Assembly: GCF_014873755.1 (NCBI RefSeq)
Contig: NZ_JADBEG010000001.1
Coordinates: 4,032,501 to 4,096,500, forward strand
From: Amycolatopsis lexingtonensis
GTDB lineage: Bacteria; Actinomycetota; Actinomycetes; Mycobacteriales; Pseudonocardiaceae
DNA: 64,000 bases
Reading direction: 5' to 3'
Part shown: piece after piece, positions 53,101 to 64,000 of the stretch
Position numbering within the stretch: the stretch's first letter is position 1
Layout of the letters: every line of letters begins with the position of its first letter
Notes under the pieces: generated by a model
The model's database searches: none
Seen by the model: the letters and a program-made list of their open reading frames with translations, nothing else
Told to the model about the DNA's origin: nothing
Translations under genes and position numbers: made by a program

Positions 53101-56100
53101 CGGCCGAACTCGGCCAAGGCGGGTTCGATGAGCGGCGAGTGGAAGGCGTGCGAAACGGCGAGCCGCTTGGTCTTGGCGAAGTGCTCCCCCACCGCGAGGA
53201 CGGCGGCTTCGGTGCCGGAGACGACGACCGAGCGCGGGCCGTTGACGGCGGCGATCACGACGTCGTCGCCGAGCAGCGGGACGACTTCTTCTTCGCTCGC
53301 CACCACGGAAAGCATCGCGCCACCGGGCGGGAGGGCCTGCATGAGCCGGCCGCGCGCGGCGACCAGCCGGCACGCCCCGGCCAGGCTGAACACCCCGGCG
53401 ACGTGCGCGGCCGCGATCTCGCCGACCGAGTGCCCGGCCAGCTGGTCCGGGGTGATCCCCCACGACTCCAGCAGCCGGAACAGCGCGACCTCGAACGCGA
53501 AGATCGCCGCTTGCGCGTACTGCGTCTGGTTGAGCAGGTCCGCGTCGTCGCCGTGCATGACCTCGCGCAGCGGGCGGTCCAGCTCGACGTCGAGGTGGGC
53601 GAGGACGGCGTCAAACGCGTTCGCGAACGCCGGGTAGGTGGCGGCGAGCTCGCGGCCCATGCCGAGGCGCTGGCTCCCCTGCCCGGCGAACAGGACGGCG
53701 AGCTTGCCCTCCGGCCCGGCGAGGGTCGGCCCGTCGATCTCGCGCAGGCCGGCCAGCAGCTCGTCCCGGTCGGCGGCGACGACCGCGGTGCGGTGGTCGA
53801 AGTGCGTGCGGGTCGTCGCCAGTGCGGCGGCGAGGTCGGTCAGATCCGGTTGCGTGGCAACGAAGTCCGCGATCTGCGCGGCCTGGGCGGCGAGCCGCTC
53901 CGGGGTGCGGGCGGAGAGGAGCACCGGCACCGGGCCGGTCACCGACGCTTCCTGCACTTCGATCTCGTCGGCCTGTTCGAGGATCACGTGCGCGTTGGTC
54001 CCGCTGACCCCGAACGACGACACGGCACCGCGGCGGGCGCGGCCGGTCTCGGGCCACGGGCGCTGCTCGGTCAGCAGCGAGATCGACCCGGCCGTCCAGT
54101 CCACTTGGGACGTCGGTTCGTCGAGGTGCACCGTCTTCGGCAGCACGCCGTGGCGGATGGCCTCGACCATCTTGATCACGCCCGCGACGCCCGCGGCCGA
54201 CTGGGCGTGCCCGAGGTTCGACTTGATCGAGCCGAGCAGCAACGGCTCTTCACGGTCCTGGCCGTAGGTGGCCAGCAGGGCCTGGGCTTCGATCGGGTCG
54301 CCGAGGGAGGTACCGGTGCCGTGCGCCTCGACGGCGTCGACGTCTGATGTGGACAGTCCGGCGTTGGCGAGTGCCTGGCGGATCACGCGTTGCTGCGAGG
54401 GGCCGTTGGGCGCGGTGAGGCCGTTGGACGCGCCGTCGGAGTTGACGGCGGTGCCGCGCAGCACTGCCAGGGGGGTGTGGCCGTTGCGGCGGGCGTCGGA
54501 CAGCCGTTCCAGCAGGAGCAGGCCGGTGCCTTCGGACCAGCCGGTGCCGCCCGCGGTCTCGGCGAACGACCGGCAGCGCCCGTCGGGGGCGAGCCCGCCC
54601 TGGTAGCTGAACTCGACGAACGCGCTGGGCGTCGCCATCACGGTGACCCCGCCCGCGACGGCCAGCGAGCATTCGCCCGAAGCCAGCGCCCGCGCGGCCA
54701 TGTGCAACGCGACCAGCGACGACGAGCACGCGGTGTCGACGGTGACCGACGGGCCTTCCAGCCCGAAGAGGTAGGAGATCCGGCCGGACAGGACGCTGGT
54801 CGCGGCCCCGGTGAGCAGGTGCCCGGCCAGTTCCGGCGGCGGCGAATAGCCGTTGCCGGAACCGCCGACGTACACGCCGGTGGTGCTGCCGCGCAGGCCT
54901 TCGGGGTCGACGCCGGCGCGTTCGAACAGCTCCCACGCCACTTCCAGGAGCTGACGCTGCTGCGGGTCCATCGCGAGGGCTTCCCGCGGGGAGATGCCGA
55001 AGAAGCCGGCGTCGAAGTTCGCGACGCCGTCGACGAAACCGCCTTCGTGGACGTAAGACGCGCCGCCCTGCAGGCCGAGCAGGTCCCAGCCGCGGTCGCC
55101 GGGGAACTCCGTGATCGCGTCGGTGCCGTCGGCGACCAGGCGCCACAGGTCTTCGGGCGAGCGGACGCCGCCCGGGTAGCGGCAGCTCATGCCGACCACG
55201 ACGATCGGGTCGCCGTCGACCACCCTGGCTGCGACCGGCGCCGCGGCCTGGTCGTCGTCACCGAGCAGTTCGGTGGCCAGTAGCCGCGCGACGGCGTCCG
55301 GGCGCGGGTGGTCGAAGACCAAAGTGGACGGCAGCGTCAGGCCCGTGGCCGCGTTGATCCGGTTGCGCAGCTCGACCGAGGTCAGGGAGTCGAAGCCCAG
55401 CTCCTTGAACGGGCGGCGGGGTTCGACCGCGGCCGCGCCCGCGTAGCCGAGCAGGCCGGCGACCTGCTCGCGGACCAGGTCCAGCAGCAGGGTTTCCCGC
55501 TCCCGCGGGTCGGCCTCGCGCAGGCGGGCCAGCAGCCCCGACGCCGCCGTGACGTCGCCCGACCCGGTGTCGGCGAGCGCGCGGACCTCGGGCAGTTCGC
55601 CGAGCAGGGTGCCGTCGCGGCGCGAGGTGAGCGCCGGGACGAACCGGTCCCAACGGACGTCGGCGAGCACGACGGCGGTGTCGTCGTGGGCGACGGCCTG
55701 GCCTAGCGCGAGCAGGGCCTGCTCTACCGGCAGCGGCGGGAGGCCGCGGGCGCGCAGGAACCCGGCGGTCTCCTCGTCTTCGGCGACGCCGGTGTCCGCC
55801 CAGGCGCTCCACGCGACGGCGGTCGCGGTCCGGCCGCGGTCGCGGCGGTGCCGGGCGAGCGCTTCGAGGCCGGTGTCGACGGCGGCGCGGTCGCGCTGGC
55901 CTTCGGCGCCCCACACCGCGCTCACCGACGTGAACAGCACGAACGCTTCGAGGTCGGTGTCGGCGAGGGCTTCGTCGAGCCGGACGGCGGTGGTCCACGC
56001 GTCGGGGGCACCGGTCATCCCGGCGGTGTGCAGGACGGCGGTCAGCGGCCGGTCCCCGGGGATCTCGGTCACGACGTCGGCGCCGGACGCGGTGATCCAT

Positions 56101-59100
56101 TCGGCGACGCGCGCGCCGAAGCCTTCGTCGGCGCCGGTGACCAGCACGGTGCCGTGCGGGCGCCACGGTTCGGCGGCACCCCCGGCCGCGGCGTGGACCA
56201 GGCGGCGACCGAAGAGGCCGGACGCGCGGACGGCGACCTGGTCCTCCGGGCCGCCGAGCGCGGCGGCGAACCGGGCGGCGGCCCGCTCGTCGAGCGTTTC
56301 GGGCAGGTCGATCAGACCGCCCCACGCCCGCGGGTACTCCAGCGCGAGCACCCGCCCGGCACCCCACAGCGCGGCGCGGGCGGGGTCGGCGAGCGGGTCC
56401 GAGCGGCCGACGGACACCGCGCCGCGGGTGACCGCCCACAGCGGCAGCACCGGATCGGCCTCGGCGAGGAATTCGACGAGTGCGGCCGTCGTGGTGAAGG
56501 TCGTCCCGTCCAGTTCCAGGAAGGAGACGACGCCGGTGTGGTCGCCGAGTCCGGCCCGCAGGACCTCGACCGGGTCGGCGTCCGCTGCCACCACCAGGCG
56601 GTCTGCCTCGAATGGGAGGTCGAGGCCTTCGGGGACGAGTGCGAGCCAGCGTCCGGTCGCGACGGCCCCGGCGGGCAACGGCTTCCACGTGACGCGGTAG
56701 CGCCAGCCGTCCACAGCGGACTGCTCGCCACGGCGGCGGCGCCACGACGACAGCGCGGGCAGCACACGGGTGAGCGCGTCCTCTTCGACGTCGAGGGTAC
56801 TGCTGAGCGCGGCGAAATCCGCGTCGTCGACGGCGGTCCAGAACTCGGCCTCGGCCGGGTCCGCCGTGCTCACCGAAGCGGGCTCGGGCCAGTAGTTCTC
56901 GTGCTGGAAGGCATACGTCGGCAGCGGGACGATCTTCGCGCCCTCGGCGAGGAAGGTCGCCCAGTCCGGGCTCACGCCGCGGACGTGCGCCTTGGCCACC
57001 GACGTCAGGAACCGGTCGAGGCCGCCGTCGGTGCGGCGCAGCGTGCCGGTGACGACCGCGCGGGCGCCGGCGTCCTCGGCGATCTCCTGCAACGGGACGT
57101 TGAGCACCGGGTGCGAGCTGACCTCCAGGAACGCCTGGTACTGCAGGGAAAGCAGTTCACGGATGGCTTCCTCGAACCGGACGCGCTGCCGCAGGTTGCG
57201 GTACCAGTAGCCGGCGTCCAGCCGGGTCGTGTCGAGCCACTCGCCGTCCACAGTGGAGAAGAACGGGATCTCCGACGGCCGCGGCTTCAGCCCGGCCAGC
57301 GCGGTCGCCAGCTCGTCCTCGATCAGCTCGACGTGCGCGGAATGCGAGGCGTAGTCGACGTCGATGCGGCGGGCCCGCAGCCCGGCCTCGGCCAGCTCGG
57401 CCAGGAACTCCTCCCCCGCCGCCGGGTCGCCGGCGACGACGACGGACGACGGGCTGTTGGCCACCGCGACCGACAGCTTGCCCTCGAACCGGGCGAGGCG
57501 GGCTTCGACGTCGGCGGCGGGCACCGAGACCGACAGCATCGTCCCGGCTCCGGCGAGTCGGCGCGCGATGGCCTGGCTGCGCAGGGCGACCACGCGGGCG
57601 GCGTCGTCGAGGTCGAGCGCGCCGGACACGCAGGCCGCGGCGATCTCGCCCTGGGAGTGGCCGACGACGGCGTCCGGGGTGATCCCGTGCGCCTGCCACA
57701 GCGCGGCCAGCGCGACCATCACGGCGAAGGACGCGGGCTGCACGACGTCGACGCGGTCGAGCGCGGCGGCCCCACGCAGGACGTCGGTCAGTGACCAGTC
57801 GATGTACGGGGCGAGCGCGGCTTCGCATTCGGCGATGCGGGCGGCGAACACCGGCGACTCGTCGAGCAGCCGGGCCCCCATGCCCGCCCACTGCGCGCCC
57901 TGGCCGGGGAAGACGAACACGACGCGGCCGTCGACGTCGGCGACGCCGGTCGTGACCGCCGGGCCCGGGGTGCCGGCGGCCAGCGCGGCGAGGTCGTCGC
58001 GCGGGTCCTCGGCGACGATGACGGCCCGGTGGTCGAGGGCAGCACGCGACTTCGCCAGCGACCACGCGACGTCGGCCGCGGAAGCGTCGCCGGAGTCGAG
58101 GTGGTCACGCAGGCGGGCGGCCTGCGCGGCGAGCGCGGCTTCGGTCCGCCCGGCCACGACGAACGCGCGCACCCCGGGCCGTGCCTCGGTGTCCGGGCGC
58201 TCGACGGGTTCGGGCTGTTCGAGGATGACGTGGGCGTTGGTGCCGCTGATGCCGAACGACGACACCGCCGAACGGCGGACGCGCTCGGTTTCGGGCCACG
58301 GCGTGTGCTCGGTGACGACCTCGACGGCACTGGCCGTCCAGTCCACATGGGACGACGGCTCGTCGAGGTGCACCGACTTGGGCACGACGCCATGGCGCAT
58401 GGCCTGCACCATCTTGATCACCCCGGCGACCCCCGCGGCCGCTTGGGTGTGCCCGATGTTGGACTTGACCGAGCCCAGCAGCAGCGGCGTCGACCGGCCC
58501 TTGCCGTAGGTCGCGAGGAGGCTCTGCGCCTCGATCGGGTCCCCGAGGGGCGTGCCGGTGCCGTGGCCTTCGACGACGTCCACATCGGACACCGTCAGCC
58601 CGGAAGTGGTGAGGGCCTGCCGGATCACCCGCTGCTGCGAAGGACCGTTGGGGGCGGTGAGCCCGTTGGAAGCGCCGTCCTGGTTGACCGCCGAGCCGCG
58701 CAGCACGGCGAGGACTTCGTGGCCGTGGCGGCGGGCGTCCGAGAGCCGCTCCAGCAGGACGAGGCCGACGCCCTCGGCCCAGCCGACGCCGTCGGCGGAC
58801 TCGGCGTAGGACTTGCACCGCCCGTCGCGCGCGAGGCCACCTTGCGCGGAGAAGTCCACAAAGGACCCTGGGGTGGCCATGATCGTGACGCCACCGGCGA
58901 TCGCCAGCTCGCAGTCCCCGGCCCGCAGGGCCTGCGCGGCCCAGTGCATCGCGACCAGCGACGACGAACACGCCGTGTCGATCGTGACGGCCGGGCCTTC
59001 CAGGCCGAGGGTGTAGGAGACGCGGCCGGACAGCACGCTGCCCGCGGTGCCGACCCCGAGGAAGCCCAGTGCTTCTTCGGGGAACTGCGCGCCCTGGCCG

Positions 59101-59573
59101 TAGTCGTGGTACATCACGCCGGCGAACACGCCCGTTTTGCTGCCGCGCAGCGAAAGCGGGTCGAGGCCGGCGCGTTCGATCACTTCCCAGGAGACCTCGA
59201 GGAGGTGGCGCTGCTGCGGGTCCATGGCCAGCGCTTCGCGCGGGGAGATGCCGAAGAGGCCAGGATCGAAGCGGCCCGCATGGTCGAGAAAACCGCCTTC
59301 ACGAACGTACGAACGTCCTCTTTCATCGCCGAACAAACCTCCCAGGTCCCAGCCCCGGTCTTCCGGGAACGCTCCGATGCCGTCGCCGCCGTCGAGCACG
59401 AGGTCCCACAGCTCTTCGGGCGAGGTGACCCCGCCCGGGTAGCGGCAGGCCATAGACACGATTGCCACGGGTTCCGGTTCCGCCGTTTCGAGCTCCTCGA
59501 CGCGCTTGCGCGTCTTGGCCAGGTCGGCGGTGACCCACTTCAGGTACTCGACGAGTTTCTTGTCCTCGGTCAT
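50136..59573 (-). CDS. Type I modular PKS gene D (modules D1-D2)
   Basis: A 3,145-residue PKS with two modules: N-docking coiled coil [18 protein letters not shown] (residues 1-30), KS-AT-KR(inactive)-ACP (about 32-1425), KS-AT-DH-KR-ACP (about 1455-3060), and a C-terminal docking region (about 3070-3145) ending [14 protein letters not shown]. It starts at ATG 59573, seven bases after the stop of gene E. GAGG (59579-59582), five bases upstream, overlaps that stop, so translation is probably coupled to E. D1 has a methylmalonyl-type AT and a KR lacking its catalytic Tyr. D2 makes an alkene. The C-terminus matches the docking type of gene C's N-terminus although the two genes are separated by the plus-strand island, so C needs its own promoter. 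Transcription ends at the terminator at 50068-50114. Confidence 0.97.
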   Translation of the reverse strand: MTEDKKLVEYLKWVTADLAKTRKRVEELETAEPEPVAIVSMACRYPGGVTSPEELWDLVLDGGDGIGAFPEDRGWDLGGLFGDERGRSYVREGGFLDHAGRFDPGLFGISPREALAMDPQQRHLLEVSWEVIERAGLDPLSLRGSKTGVFAGVMYHDYGQGAQFPEEALGFLGVGTAGSVLSGRVSYTLGLEGPAVTIDTACSSSLVAMHWAAQALRAGDCELAIAGGVTIMATPGSFVDFSAQGGLARDGRCKSYAESADGVGWAEGVGLVLLERLSDARRHGHEVLAVLRGSAVNQDGASNGLTAPNGPSQQRVIRQALTTSGLTVSDVDVVEGHGTGTPLGDPIEAQSLLATYGKGRSTPLLLGSVKSNIGHTQAAAGVAGVIKMVQAMRHGVVPKSVHLDEPSSHVDWTASAVEVVTEHTPWPETERVRRSAVSSFGISGTNAHVILEQPEPVERPDTEARPGVRAFVVAGRTEAALAAQAARLRDHLDSGDASAADVAWSLAKSRAALDHRAVIVAEDPRDDLAALAAGTPGPAVTTGVADVDGRVVFVFPGQGAQWAGMGARLLDESPVFAARIAECEAALAPYIDWSLTDVLRGAAALDRVDVVQPASFAVMVALAALWQAHGITPDAVVGHSQGEIAAACVSGALDLDDAARVVALRSQAIARRLAGAGTMLSVSVPAADVEARLARFEGKLSVAVANSPSSVVVAGDPAAGEEFLAELAEAGLRARRIDVDYASHSAHVELIEDELATALAGLKPRPSEIPFFSTVDGEWLDTTRLDAGYWYRNLRQRVRFEEAIRELLSLQYQAFLEVSSHPVLNVPLQEIAEDAGARAVVTGTLRRTDGGLDRFLTSVAKAHVRGVSPDWATFLAEGAKIVPLPTYAFQHENYWPEPASVSTADPAEAEFWTAVDDADFAALSSTLDVEEDALTRVLPALSSWRRRRGEQSAVDGWRYRVTWKPLPAGAVATGRWLALVPEGLDLPFEADRLVVAADADPVEVLRAGLGDHTGVVSFLELDGTTFTTTAALVEFLAEADPVLPLWAVTRGAVSVGRSDPLADPARAALWGAGRVLALEYPRAWGGLIDLPETLDERAAARFAAALGGPEDQVAVRASGLFGRRLVHAAAGGAAEPWRPHGTVLVTGADEGFGARVAEWITASGADVVTEIPGDRPLTAVLHTAGMTGAPDAWTTAVRLDEALADTDLEAFVLFTSVSAVWGAEGQRDRAAVDTGLEALARHRRDRGRTATAVAWSAWADTGVAEDEETAGFLRARGLPPLPVEQALLALGQAVAHDDTAVVLADVRWDRFVPALTSRRDGTLLGELPEVRALADTGSGDVTAASGLLARLREADPRERETLLLDLVREQVAGLLGYAGAAAVEPRRPFKELGFDSLTSVELRNRINAATGLTLPSTLVFDHPRPDAVARLLATELLGDDDQAAAPVAARVVDGDPIVVVGMSCRYPGGVRSPEDLWRLVADGTDAITEFPGDRGWDLLGLQGGASYVHEGGFVDGVANFDAGFFGISPREALAMDPQQRQLLEVAWELFERAGVDPEGLRGSTTGVYVGGSGNGYSPPPELAGHLLTGAATSVLSGRISYLFGLEGPSVTVDTACSSSLVALHMAARALASGECSLAVAGGVTVMATPSAFVEFSYQGGLAPDGRCRSFAETAGGTGWSEGTGLLLLERLSDARRNGHTPLAVLRGTAVNSDGASNGLTAPNGPSQQRVIRQALANAGLSTSDVDAVEAHGTGTSLGDPIEAQALLATYGQDREEPLLLGSIKSNLGHAQSAAGVAGVIKMVEAIRHGVLPKTVHLDEPTSQVDWTAGSISLLTEQRPWPETGRARRGAVSSFGVSGTNAHVILEQADEIEVQEASVTGPVPVLLSARTPERLAAQAAQIADFVATQPDLTDLAAALATTRTHFDHRTAVVAADRDELLAGLREIDGPTLAGPEGKLAVLFAGQGSQRLGMGRELAATYPAFANAFDAVLAHLDVELDRPLREVMHGDDADLLNQTQYAQAAIFAFEVALFRLLESWGITPDQLAGHSVGEIAAAHVAGVFSLAGACRLVAARGRLMQALPPGGAMLSVVASEEEVVPLLGDDVVIAAVNGPRSVVVSGTEAAVLAVGEHFAKTKRLAVSHAFHSPLIEPALAEFGRVVAGLELAAPSIPIVSTVAGDADFTSPEYWVRQAREAVRFAEAVTTLAEAGVTTFLDVGPDGVAAAMAAESLTGGEVVAAVRDEPRTLVTALARLHHARVPVDWAKFFGGGRPVALPTYPFAPDRYWPEGFHGANGDLRLSGLHSAEHPLLGAGVALPESGGFLFTGALSPQLQPWLADHTVDGVIVFPEAGFVELAVRAGDEVGCDLVEELTVEVPLTLPPVGGVHAQVVVGPESTAGTRELTIWTRPEGEGEQPWTRTAAGRLAPGAGDPAVVLDWPPSAVELVLDGFYDDHAEVGAAFRGLRAAWRSGDEIFAEVALPAARQDDAFGLHPALLDAALQAVTLLDLPLRPATGWTRFALHASGAAAARVHLRRTEDTIALTLTDPGGALIASAEAVSFGEAATPRQQGHDSLFHLEWTPLPSVAPSGRRFVVFGEDATDLADDAVVVVPVDTSGDPVAATHRATTQVLEQLQSFLATDVQVVFQTGDGPAAAAVQGLVRAAQSENPGRFLLVEGDAVEAAVASGEPQISVRDGVPHRARLVRAPAADRPEPGIGNPDGTVLVTGGTGGLGRLLARHLVTHHGVRHLLLAGRRGLGSAGAADLVNELKGLGADVRVAACDTADREDVADLLSGIPEGHPLTAVVHAAGVLDDGVVGSLTPARLKKVLRPKVDGAWHLHELTRGLDLAAFVLYSSASGLLGGVGQGNYAAANSFLDALAAARRAEGLPAVSLAWGPWAQEDGMAGTLADVDAQRLAKSGMRRFTPEEGLALFDTALASPAALVVPVGLDLAVLRGHIVPPVLGDLVPKTRRTARIDSDGVRSFVPRLGELAPDAQTRELLDLVRELAASVLGHGSAVAIDPDTGFTEIGFDSLTVVELRNRLGYATGLTLPATVLFDHPNPRVLSAHLLSLLSPEPVDPSSRVLAEFARFEALAEDPALAPETVAFLTTRLRSLLDRLGGDSEFLESLDSASDGELFRLIDSELGTD
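50330..55220 (-). other. PKS module D2: KS-AT(malonyl)-DH-KR-ACP
   Basis: KS starts at [17 protein letters not shown] has GHSVGE (near 53440) and [13 protein letters not shown] (near 53147). DH has [10 protein letters not shown] (near 52562) and Asp in [12 protein letters not shown] has GGTGGLG (near 51400), HAAGVLDDG (B-type), SSASG and NYAAANS. ACP is [14 protein letters not shown] (near 50490). All motifs are intact, so a trans alkene is predicted. Confidence 0.92.
55230..59480 (-). other. PKS module D1: KS-AT(methylmalonyl)-inactive KR-ACP
   Basis: KS has [13 protein letters not shown] and [11 protein letters not shown] has [14 protein letters not shown] (near 57655) and VDYASHS (near 57350), the methylmalonyl signature. 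After [11 protein letters not shown] comes a KR remnant: the cofactor loop reads [11 protein letters not shown] in place of TGGTGGLG, the usual TSRRG...ACDVSD segment is missing, and the catalytic region reads [19 protein letters not shown], so the catalytic Tyr (usually in YAAANA) and Asn are replaced. Reduction is not expected and a 2-methyl-3-keto unit should result. ACP is [14 protein letters not shown] (near 55395). Confidence 0.91.
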
Positions 59574-59578
59574 GACGG

Positions 59579-59582
59579 CCTC
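59579..59582 (-). promoter_or_regulatory. Ribosome binding site of gene D overlapping the stop of gene E
   Basis: TGAGG on the minus strand contains both the stop codon of E and the GAGG of D, five bases before ATG 59573. This implies translational coupling of E and D. Confidence 0.6.
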
Positions 59583-62500
59583 AGCCCTCCCGCTCGAGCC
59601 CGGACCCGTCGCCGAGCCGGCCCAGTTCGTGGTCGATGAAGGCGAACACCTCGTCCGTGCTGGCCGCGTCGAGCCGCTCGGAGACGTCTTCGCCGTCGGG
59701 CTCCGCGTCGGAGATCTTCGCCAGGAGCCGGCGCAGCCGGGCCGCGACGTCCGCCTCCGCGAACTCGCCCGCCGTGCCCGCGGCGACCAGCTCTTCGAGC
59801 CGGTCCAGCTCGTCCGGCAGCGAGGTCGCGGCGGCCGGGGCCGGCGCCAGTTCGGCCCGCAAGTGCGCGGCGAGCCCGGCCGGGGTCGGGTAGTCGAAGA
59901 CGACGGTCGCCGACAGGGTCAGCCCGGTCGCGGCGGTGAGCCGGTTGCGGAACTCGACCGCGGTCAGCGAGTCGAAGCCCAGCTCGCGGAACTCCAGCCC
60001 GGCCCCGACCTGCTCGGCCGGGTGCCCGAGCACCGCGGAGACCTGGTTGCGCACCAGGGAAAGCAGCGTCCGTTCCTGCTCGCTCTCCCGCATCGAGGCC
60101 AGCTGCCCGCGCAGGTCGGCCGCGGCGGCCCGGTCCGGCCCGGCGGCCGCGCTGCGGCGTCCGGGACGGCCCACCGGGCGCAGCAGCCACGGCAGCTCGC
60201 CGCGGGTGCGCAGGGTCGGCAGGTCGACGCGTACCGGGACGAGGTGCGCAGTAGCACTGGCGACCGCGCGGTCGAACAGCTCGGTGCCCTGCTCGGCATT
60301 GAGCGGCGGCATCCCGCCGCGGACCATCCGCTCGCGGTCGGCGTCGGTGAGGTCGCCGGTCATGCCGGTGTCCCAAGCGCCCCAGGCCAGGCTCAGACCA
60401 GACCGGCCGCGGGCGATGCGGTGGGCGGCGAGGGCGTCGAGGAACGCGTTGGCCGCCGCGTAGTTGGCCTGTCCCGGCGTGCCGATCGTGCCGGCCACCG
60501 AGGAGAACAGCACGAACCCGGCGACGTCGCCGGCGAGTTCGTGCAGGTGCCAGGCGGCGTCGAGCTTCGGCGCGAACACTGTCTCCAGCCGTTCCGGGGA
60601 CTGCGAGGCCAGCACGCCGTCGTCGACCACCCCGGCGGTGTGCACGACGGCGGTCAGGTCGGGCACCCCGGCCAGCACGGCGGCCAGCGCGTCCCGATCA
60701 CTGACGTCACAGGCCACCACCCGGACATCGGCCCCCGCCAGCTTCGCGACCAGCTCGTCAACCCCCTCAGCCGCCGGACCACGACGACTGAGCAGCAGCA
60801 ACTTCCGCGCCCCGCGCGCCACGAGATGCCGGGCGAAGACCCGCCCCAGACCGCCGGTCCCGCCCGTGATGAGCACCGTCCCCTCCGGGTTCCAGCCCGC
60901 ACTTTCACGTGAAAGTGCGGGGCCCAGGTCGGCACTTTCACGTGAAAGTGCCGCTCGGGTCAGGCGGGCGACGCTCAGGGTGCCGTCGCGCAAGAGAAGT
61001 TGCGGTTCGCCGGTGGCCAGGGCCGCGCGGAGGGTGGCGCCGTCGGGCTCGTCGACGTCCAGCAGGACGAAGCGGCCGGGTTCCTCGGACTGCGCCGAGC
61101 GGACGAGGCCCCAGACCGCGGCCGCGGCGACGTCGTCCCCGGCGACGGCGCCCCGGGTGACGAACACCAGCCTCGGCGCGGGACTTTGCAGGTACCCCAG
61201 CACTTCCGCGGTGAGCGCGTGTGCCGAAGCCGCCGCGTCGGGCCCGCCGGTGACCGGGATGGCGATGACGTCGGCGCCGGACACCAGCGCGGTCGCGAAG
61301 TCCGGCTGGGCCTCGCAGCCGAGGGCGGTGGCGAGGTCGTCGCCGAGGGCCGCCCACGTTTCGGTGCCCGGCTCGGGGATCGGGACGGGCGTCCAGCGCA
61401 GCTCGAACAGCGCGTCGGCCTCGGCGGGCGCTTCGGCCGCGCGGAGGGTGACGCCGGTGGCCGTCAGGACCGGTTTCCCGGCGTCATCGGCCAGCGCCAG
61501 GGTGACGGAGTCGCCGCCCGCCGGGGTGATCCGGACGCGGGCGCGGCTGGCGCCGGACGCGTGCAGGGTGACGCCGGTCCACGTGAACGGCAGCCCGGCC
61601 GGGGCGCCTTCGCCGAAGCCGATGGCCTGCAGGGCCGCGTCGAGCAACGCCGGGTGCAGCCCGAACCGCCCGGCTTCGACGCTTTCGGGCAGGGCCAGTT
61701 CGGCGTAGACCTCGGCGCCGGCGCGCCAGACGCGGCGCAGGCCCTGGAACGCGGGCCCGTAAGCGAACCCGGCTTCGGCCGCGGAGGCGTAGAAGTCCGT
61801 GAGATCCGCTTCGACCGCACCGACCGGCGGCCACGTGTCGGGCAGCGGCTCGGCGGCGACCGCGCGCGGGACCAGGGTGCCGGTCGCGTGCCGGGTCCAC
61901 TCGTCGTCGGCCCGCGACGAGATCGTCAGCTCGCGGCGGCCACCTTCGCCCGGCTCGCCCACGGCGAGCTGCAGCACGACGGCGCCGTCCGGGTCGAGGA
62001 CCAGGGGCACGGCCAGGGTCAGGTCCTCGACCGCCGCGCAGCCGACCTCGTCGGCCGCACGGACCGCCAGTTCGAGGAAAGCCGCGCCGGGGAACAGGAT
62101 CGTGCCGCCGACGACGTGGTCGCGCAGCCACGGCTGGGTGGCCGCGGACAGCCGGCCCGAGAACACCACGCCCGGCGAGTCGGCCAGCGCGAGGGTCGCG
62201 CCGAGCAGCGGGTGCCCGGCCGGGGCGAGGCCGAGACCGGTGGCGTCGCCGCCGGCGGCCGGCAGCGGCCAGAACCACTCGTGCTGGAAGGCGTACGTCG
62301 GGAGCGCGACGCGCCGGGCGTCCGGGAAGCGGGCGGCCCAGTCGACGGCGACCCCGGCGACGTGCAGCCGCGCGAGGGCTTCGGCGAGCGCGGTGGCCTC
62401 GTCCCGGTCCTTGCGCTGCACCGGGATGACGTGCGCGGCCGGTTCGTCGACGACCGCGGTGAGCGTGGCGTCCGGGCCCAGCTCGGCAAAGACCGTCACG

Positions 62501-64000
62501 CCCGCCTCGGTGAGCCGCTCGATCGCGTCGCCGAAGCGGACGGTGTCGCGGATCTGGCTGACCCAGTACGCCGGGGACGTGACGTCGCCCGCCGACACGA
62601 CCGGCACCCGCGGCTCGGCGAACTCGAGCTTCGCCACGACGTCGCCGAATTCGGCGAGCATCGGCTCCATCAGCACGGAGTGGAAGGCGTGCGAGACCCG
62701 CAGCCGCCGGTACTTGGGGAACTTCGCCGCGACCGCGACGACGGCGTCTTCGTGTCCGGAAAGGACGACCGAGCCGCGGCTGTTCACGGCGGCGACGTCG
62801 ACGCCTTCGCCGACGAACGGGAGAACGTCCTCTTCGGACGCCCGCACCGCGACCATGACGCCGCCCTCCGGCAGCGCGCCCATCAGCCGGGCCCGCGCGG
62901 AAACCAGCGCGCACGCGTCCGGCAGGGACAGCACCCCCGCCACGTGGGCGGCGGCGATCTCGCCGACCGAGTGCCCGGTCACGAAGTCGGGGTGCACGCC
63001 CCAGGACTCCAGGAGCCGGAACAACGCGACCTCGAAGGCGAACAGCGCGGGCTGCGCGAACTCCGTGCGGTCGATCCGGTCCTCGTCGTCGAGTGCGGCG
63101 CGCACCTCCGGGTCGAGCAGGGCCAGGACCTCGTCGAACGCGGCCGCGAACACCGGGTGCGCGACGTAGAGGTCGCGTCCCATGTGGATGCGCTGCGAAC
63201 CTTGTCCGGCGAAGAGGAACGCGACCGGCGGGGCGACCCGGGCCTCCCCTTGCACGGCCGGATCCCCGGCGGCGATGGCGCGCAGTCCGGTGACGACTTC
63301 GGCGAGTTCGCTGCCGACGACGGCCGCGCGGTGCGTGAACGCCGCCCGGGTCGTCGCGGCCGCGTGCGCCAGGTCTGCCACCGGGATCTCGGTCGTCTCG
63401 AGGTGGTCGGCCAGGCGGGCGGCCTGGGCGCGCAGGGCTTCGGGCGTCCGGCCGGAGAACACGACCGGCACCGGGCCGGCGTCGGGCATGGCGGGCCGGG
63501 GCGCGGGCTGCTCGGCGGGCTGTTCGAGGATGACGTGGGCGTTGGTGCCGCTGATCCCGAACGACGACACCGCCGAGCGGCGGACGCGGCCGGTCTCGGG
63601 CCACGCGGTGGTGTCCGGCACCAGGTCGACCGCGCCTTCGGTCCAGTCCACATGGGACGACGGTTCGCTCGAATAGCGCGACTTCGGGACGACGCCGTGG
63701 CGCATGGCCTGCACCATCTTGATCACGCCCGCGACGCCCGCGGCGGCCTGGGTGTGCCCGATGTTGGCCTTGACCGACCCCAGCAGCAGCGGCGTTTCGC
63801 GGTCACGGCCGTAAGTAGCGAGGAGGCTCTGCGCTTCGATCGGGTCGCCGAGCGGGGTGCCGGTGCCGTGTCCCTCGACGACGTCCACATCGGACGTCGT
63901 GAGGCCGGAGACCGTCAGCGCCTGGCGGATCACCCGCTGCTGCGAAGGGCCGTTGGGGGCGGTGAGGCCGTTGGACGCGCCGTCCTGGTTGACCGCCGAG
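59581..64000 (-). CDS. Type I modular PKS gene E (last module), 5' end beyond right edge
   Basis: About 1,472 residues of a PKS whose N-terminal part lies outside. The visible part begins inside a KS, after its catalytic Cys, at [17 protein letters not shown]. It continues KS(end)-AT-DH-KR-ACP, then a C-terminal docking region ([11 protein letters not shown]... ending [14 protein letters not shown]). The GTG at 63933 is internal, not a start. The gene is the upstream partner of D, seven bases apart and with matching docking type. Two palindromic repeats are read in frame in the KR linker (60897-60953). How many modules precede, and whether this gene carries the loading module, cannot be told. 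Confidence 0.95.
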   Translation of the reverse strand, partial: SAVNQDGASNGLTAPNGPSQQRVIRQALTVSGLTTSDVDVVEGHGTGTPLGDPIEAQSLLATYGRDRETPLLLGSVKANIGHTQAAAGVAGVIKMVQAMRHGVVPKSRYSSEPSSHVDWTEGAVDLVPDTTAWPETGRVRRSAVSSFGISGTNAHVILEQPAEQPAPRPAMPDAGPVPVVFSGRTPEALRAQAARLADHLETTEIPVADLAHAAATTRAAFTHRAAVVGSELAEVVTGLRAIAAGDPAVQGEARVAPPVAFLFAGQGSQRIHMGRDLYVAHPVFAAAFDEVLALLDPEVRAALDDEDRIDRTEFAQPALFAFEVALFRLLESWGVHPDFVTGHSVGEIAAAHVAGVLSLPDACALVSARARLMGALPEGGVMVAVRASEEDVLPFVGEGVDVAAVNSRGSVVLSGHEDAVVAVAAKFPKYRRLRVSHAFHSVLMEPMLAEFGDVVAKLEFAEPRVPVVSAGDVTSPAYWVSQIRDTVRFGDAIERLTEAGVTVFAELGPDATLTAVVDEPAAHVIPVQRKDRDEATALAEALARLHVAGVAVDWAARFPDARRVALPTYAFQHEWFWPLPAAGGDATGLGLAPAGHPLLGATLALADSPGVVFSGRLSAATQPWLRDHVVGGTILFPGAAFLELAVRAADEVGCAAVEDLTLAVPLVLDPDGAVVLQLAVGEPGEGGRRELTISSRADDEWTRHATGTLVPRAVAAEPLPDTWPPVGAVEADLTDFYASAAEAGFAYGPAFQGLRRVWRAGAEVYAELALPESVEAGRFGLHPALLDAALQAIGFGEGAPAGLPFTWTGVTLHASGASRARVRITPAGGDSVTLALADDAGKPVLTATGVTLRAAEAPAEADALFELRWTPVPIPEPGTETWAALGDDLATALGCEAQPDFATALVSGADVIAIPVTGGPDAAASAHALTAEVLGYLQSPAPRLVFVTRGAVAGDDVAAAAVWGLVRSAQSEEPGRFVLLDVDEPDGATLRAALATGEPQLLLRDGTLSVARLTRAALSRESADLGPALSRESAGWNPEGTVLITGGTGGLGRVFARHLVARGARKLLLLSRRGPAAEGVDELVAKLAGADVRVVACDVSDRDALAAVLAGVPDLTAVVHTAGVVDDGVLASQSPERLETVFAPKLDAAWHLHELAGDVAGFVLFSSVAGTIGTPGQANYAAANAFLDALAAHRIARGRSGLSLAWGAWDTGMTGDLTDADRERMVRGGMPPLNAEQGTELFDRAVASATAHLVPVRVDLPTLRTRGELPWLLRPVGRPGRRSAAAGPDRAAAADLRGQLASMRESEQERTLLSLVRNQVSAVLGHPAEQVGAGLEFRELGFDSLTAVEFRNRLTAATGLTLSATVVFDYPTPAGLAAHLRAELAPAPAAATSLPDELDRLEELVAAGTAGEFAEADVAARLRRLLAKISDAEPDGEDVSERLDAASTDEVFAFIDHELGRLGDGSGLEREG
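59830..64000 (-). other. PKS module E-last: KS(partial)-AT(malonyl)-DH-KR-ACP
   Basis: The KS end has VVEGHGTGT and [12 protein letters not shown] has GHSVGE (near 62975) and [13 protein letters not shown] (near 62690), malonyl type. DH has [10 protein letters not shown] (near 62110) and Asp in [12 protein letters not shown] has GGTGGLG (near 60860), HTAGVVDDG (Val in place of Leu in the LDD motif, probably still B-type), SSVAG and NYAAANA. ACP is [14 protein letters not shown] (near 59980). Predicted step: trans alkene. Confidence 0.9.
60897..60953 (-). repeat. Two in-frame TTTCACGTGAAA palindromes inside the gene E KR linker
   Basis: Perfect 24-base palindromes at 60897-60920 and 60930-60953. 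In frame they give [19 protein letters not shown], immediately before the KR cofactor loop, at the same position as the insert in module B2. The flanks [11 protein letters not shown] here and [11 protein letters not shown] in B2 are also alike. Confidence 0.9.

Noticed and set aside
55850..56170. A frameshift or sequencing error as the cause of the broken D1 KR
   Set aside because: The frame is continuous on both sides and the residues are degenerate rather than shifted; no alternative frame restores YAAAN.
63931..63933. GTG as the start codon of gene E
   Set aside because: The frame stays open to the window edge and the residues before it ([11 protein letters not shown]...) are conserved KS sequence.

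Overview
This window is the interior of a very large modular type I polyketide synthase (PKS) locus from a high-G+C actinomycete. Visible support for an actinomycete includes G/C-saturated third codon positions, GTG starts, 4-11 base gene overlaps, a rare TTA leucine codon and actinobacterial PKS docking domains. Repeated palindromes built on TTTCACGTGAAA, AATGTGGCGTTCGGTGCG and TGAATGACTCATTCA suggest Amycolatopsis or a close relative in Pseudonocardiales; that genus assignment is inference.

Five PKS genes lie on the minus strand and read right to left. I call them E, D, C, B and A in transcription order. E runs off the right edge and A runs off the left edge, so the loading module, the first extension modules, the end of A4, any later modules and any thioesterase lie outside. 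Layout, in order of action: E (59581-64000, one terminal module visible), D (50136-59573, two modules), C (38364-46631, two), B (18376-38367, four), A (1-18035, three complete modules and most of a fourth). Thirteen modules are at least partly visible. A small plus-strand operon (46937-50059) sits between D and C: a UGT-like glycosyltransferase followed by a DrrA/DrrB-type ABC exporter. A bidirectional terminator closes it against the 3' end of D.

Predicted chemistry, reading active-site motifs: E, D2, B1, B2, B3, A1, A3 and probably A4 have KR and DH and make alkenes. C2, A2 and B4 have KR only and leave hydroxyls. D1 carries a dead KR, and C1 carries a destroyed DH relic and no KR, so both should leave ketones. 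Eleven ATs have the malonyl HAFH signature, D1 has the methylmalonyl YASH signature, and B4 has an unusual FAAH signature in a GHSQG background. No enoylreductase is visible. The segment is therefore a partly unsaturated polyketide with a conjugated triene from B1-B3, two keto positions, hydroxyls and probably two alpha-branches. The product is probably glycosylated, or glycosylated for self-protection, and then exported.

Docking ends suggest the order E>D>C>B>A: three interfaces use the DELF/FID four-helix-type ending with an [16 protein letters not shown] start, while B>A uses a different class. The most unusual signals are in-frame palindromic repeats inside two KR linkers, a bipartite motif shared by the leaders of genes A and C, the C1 and D1 reductive-loop losses, and the odd B4 AT. 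I could not name the product, so gene symbols are left empty.
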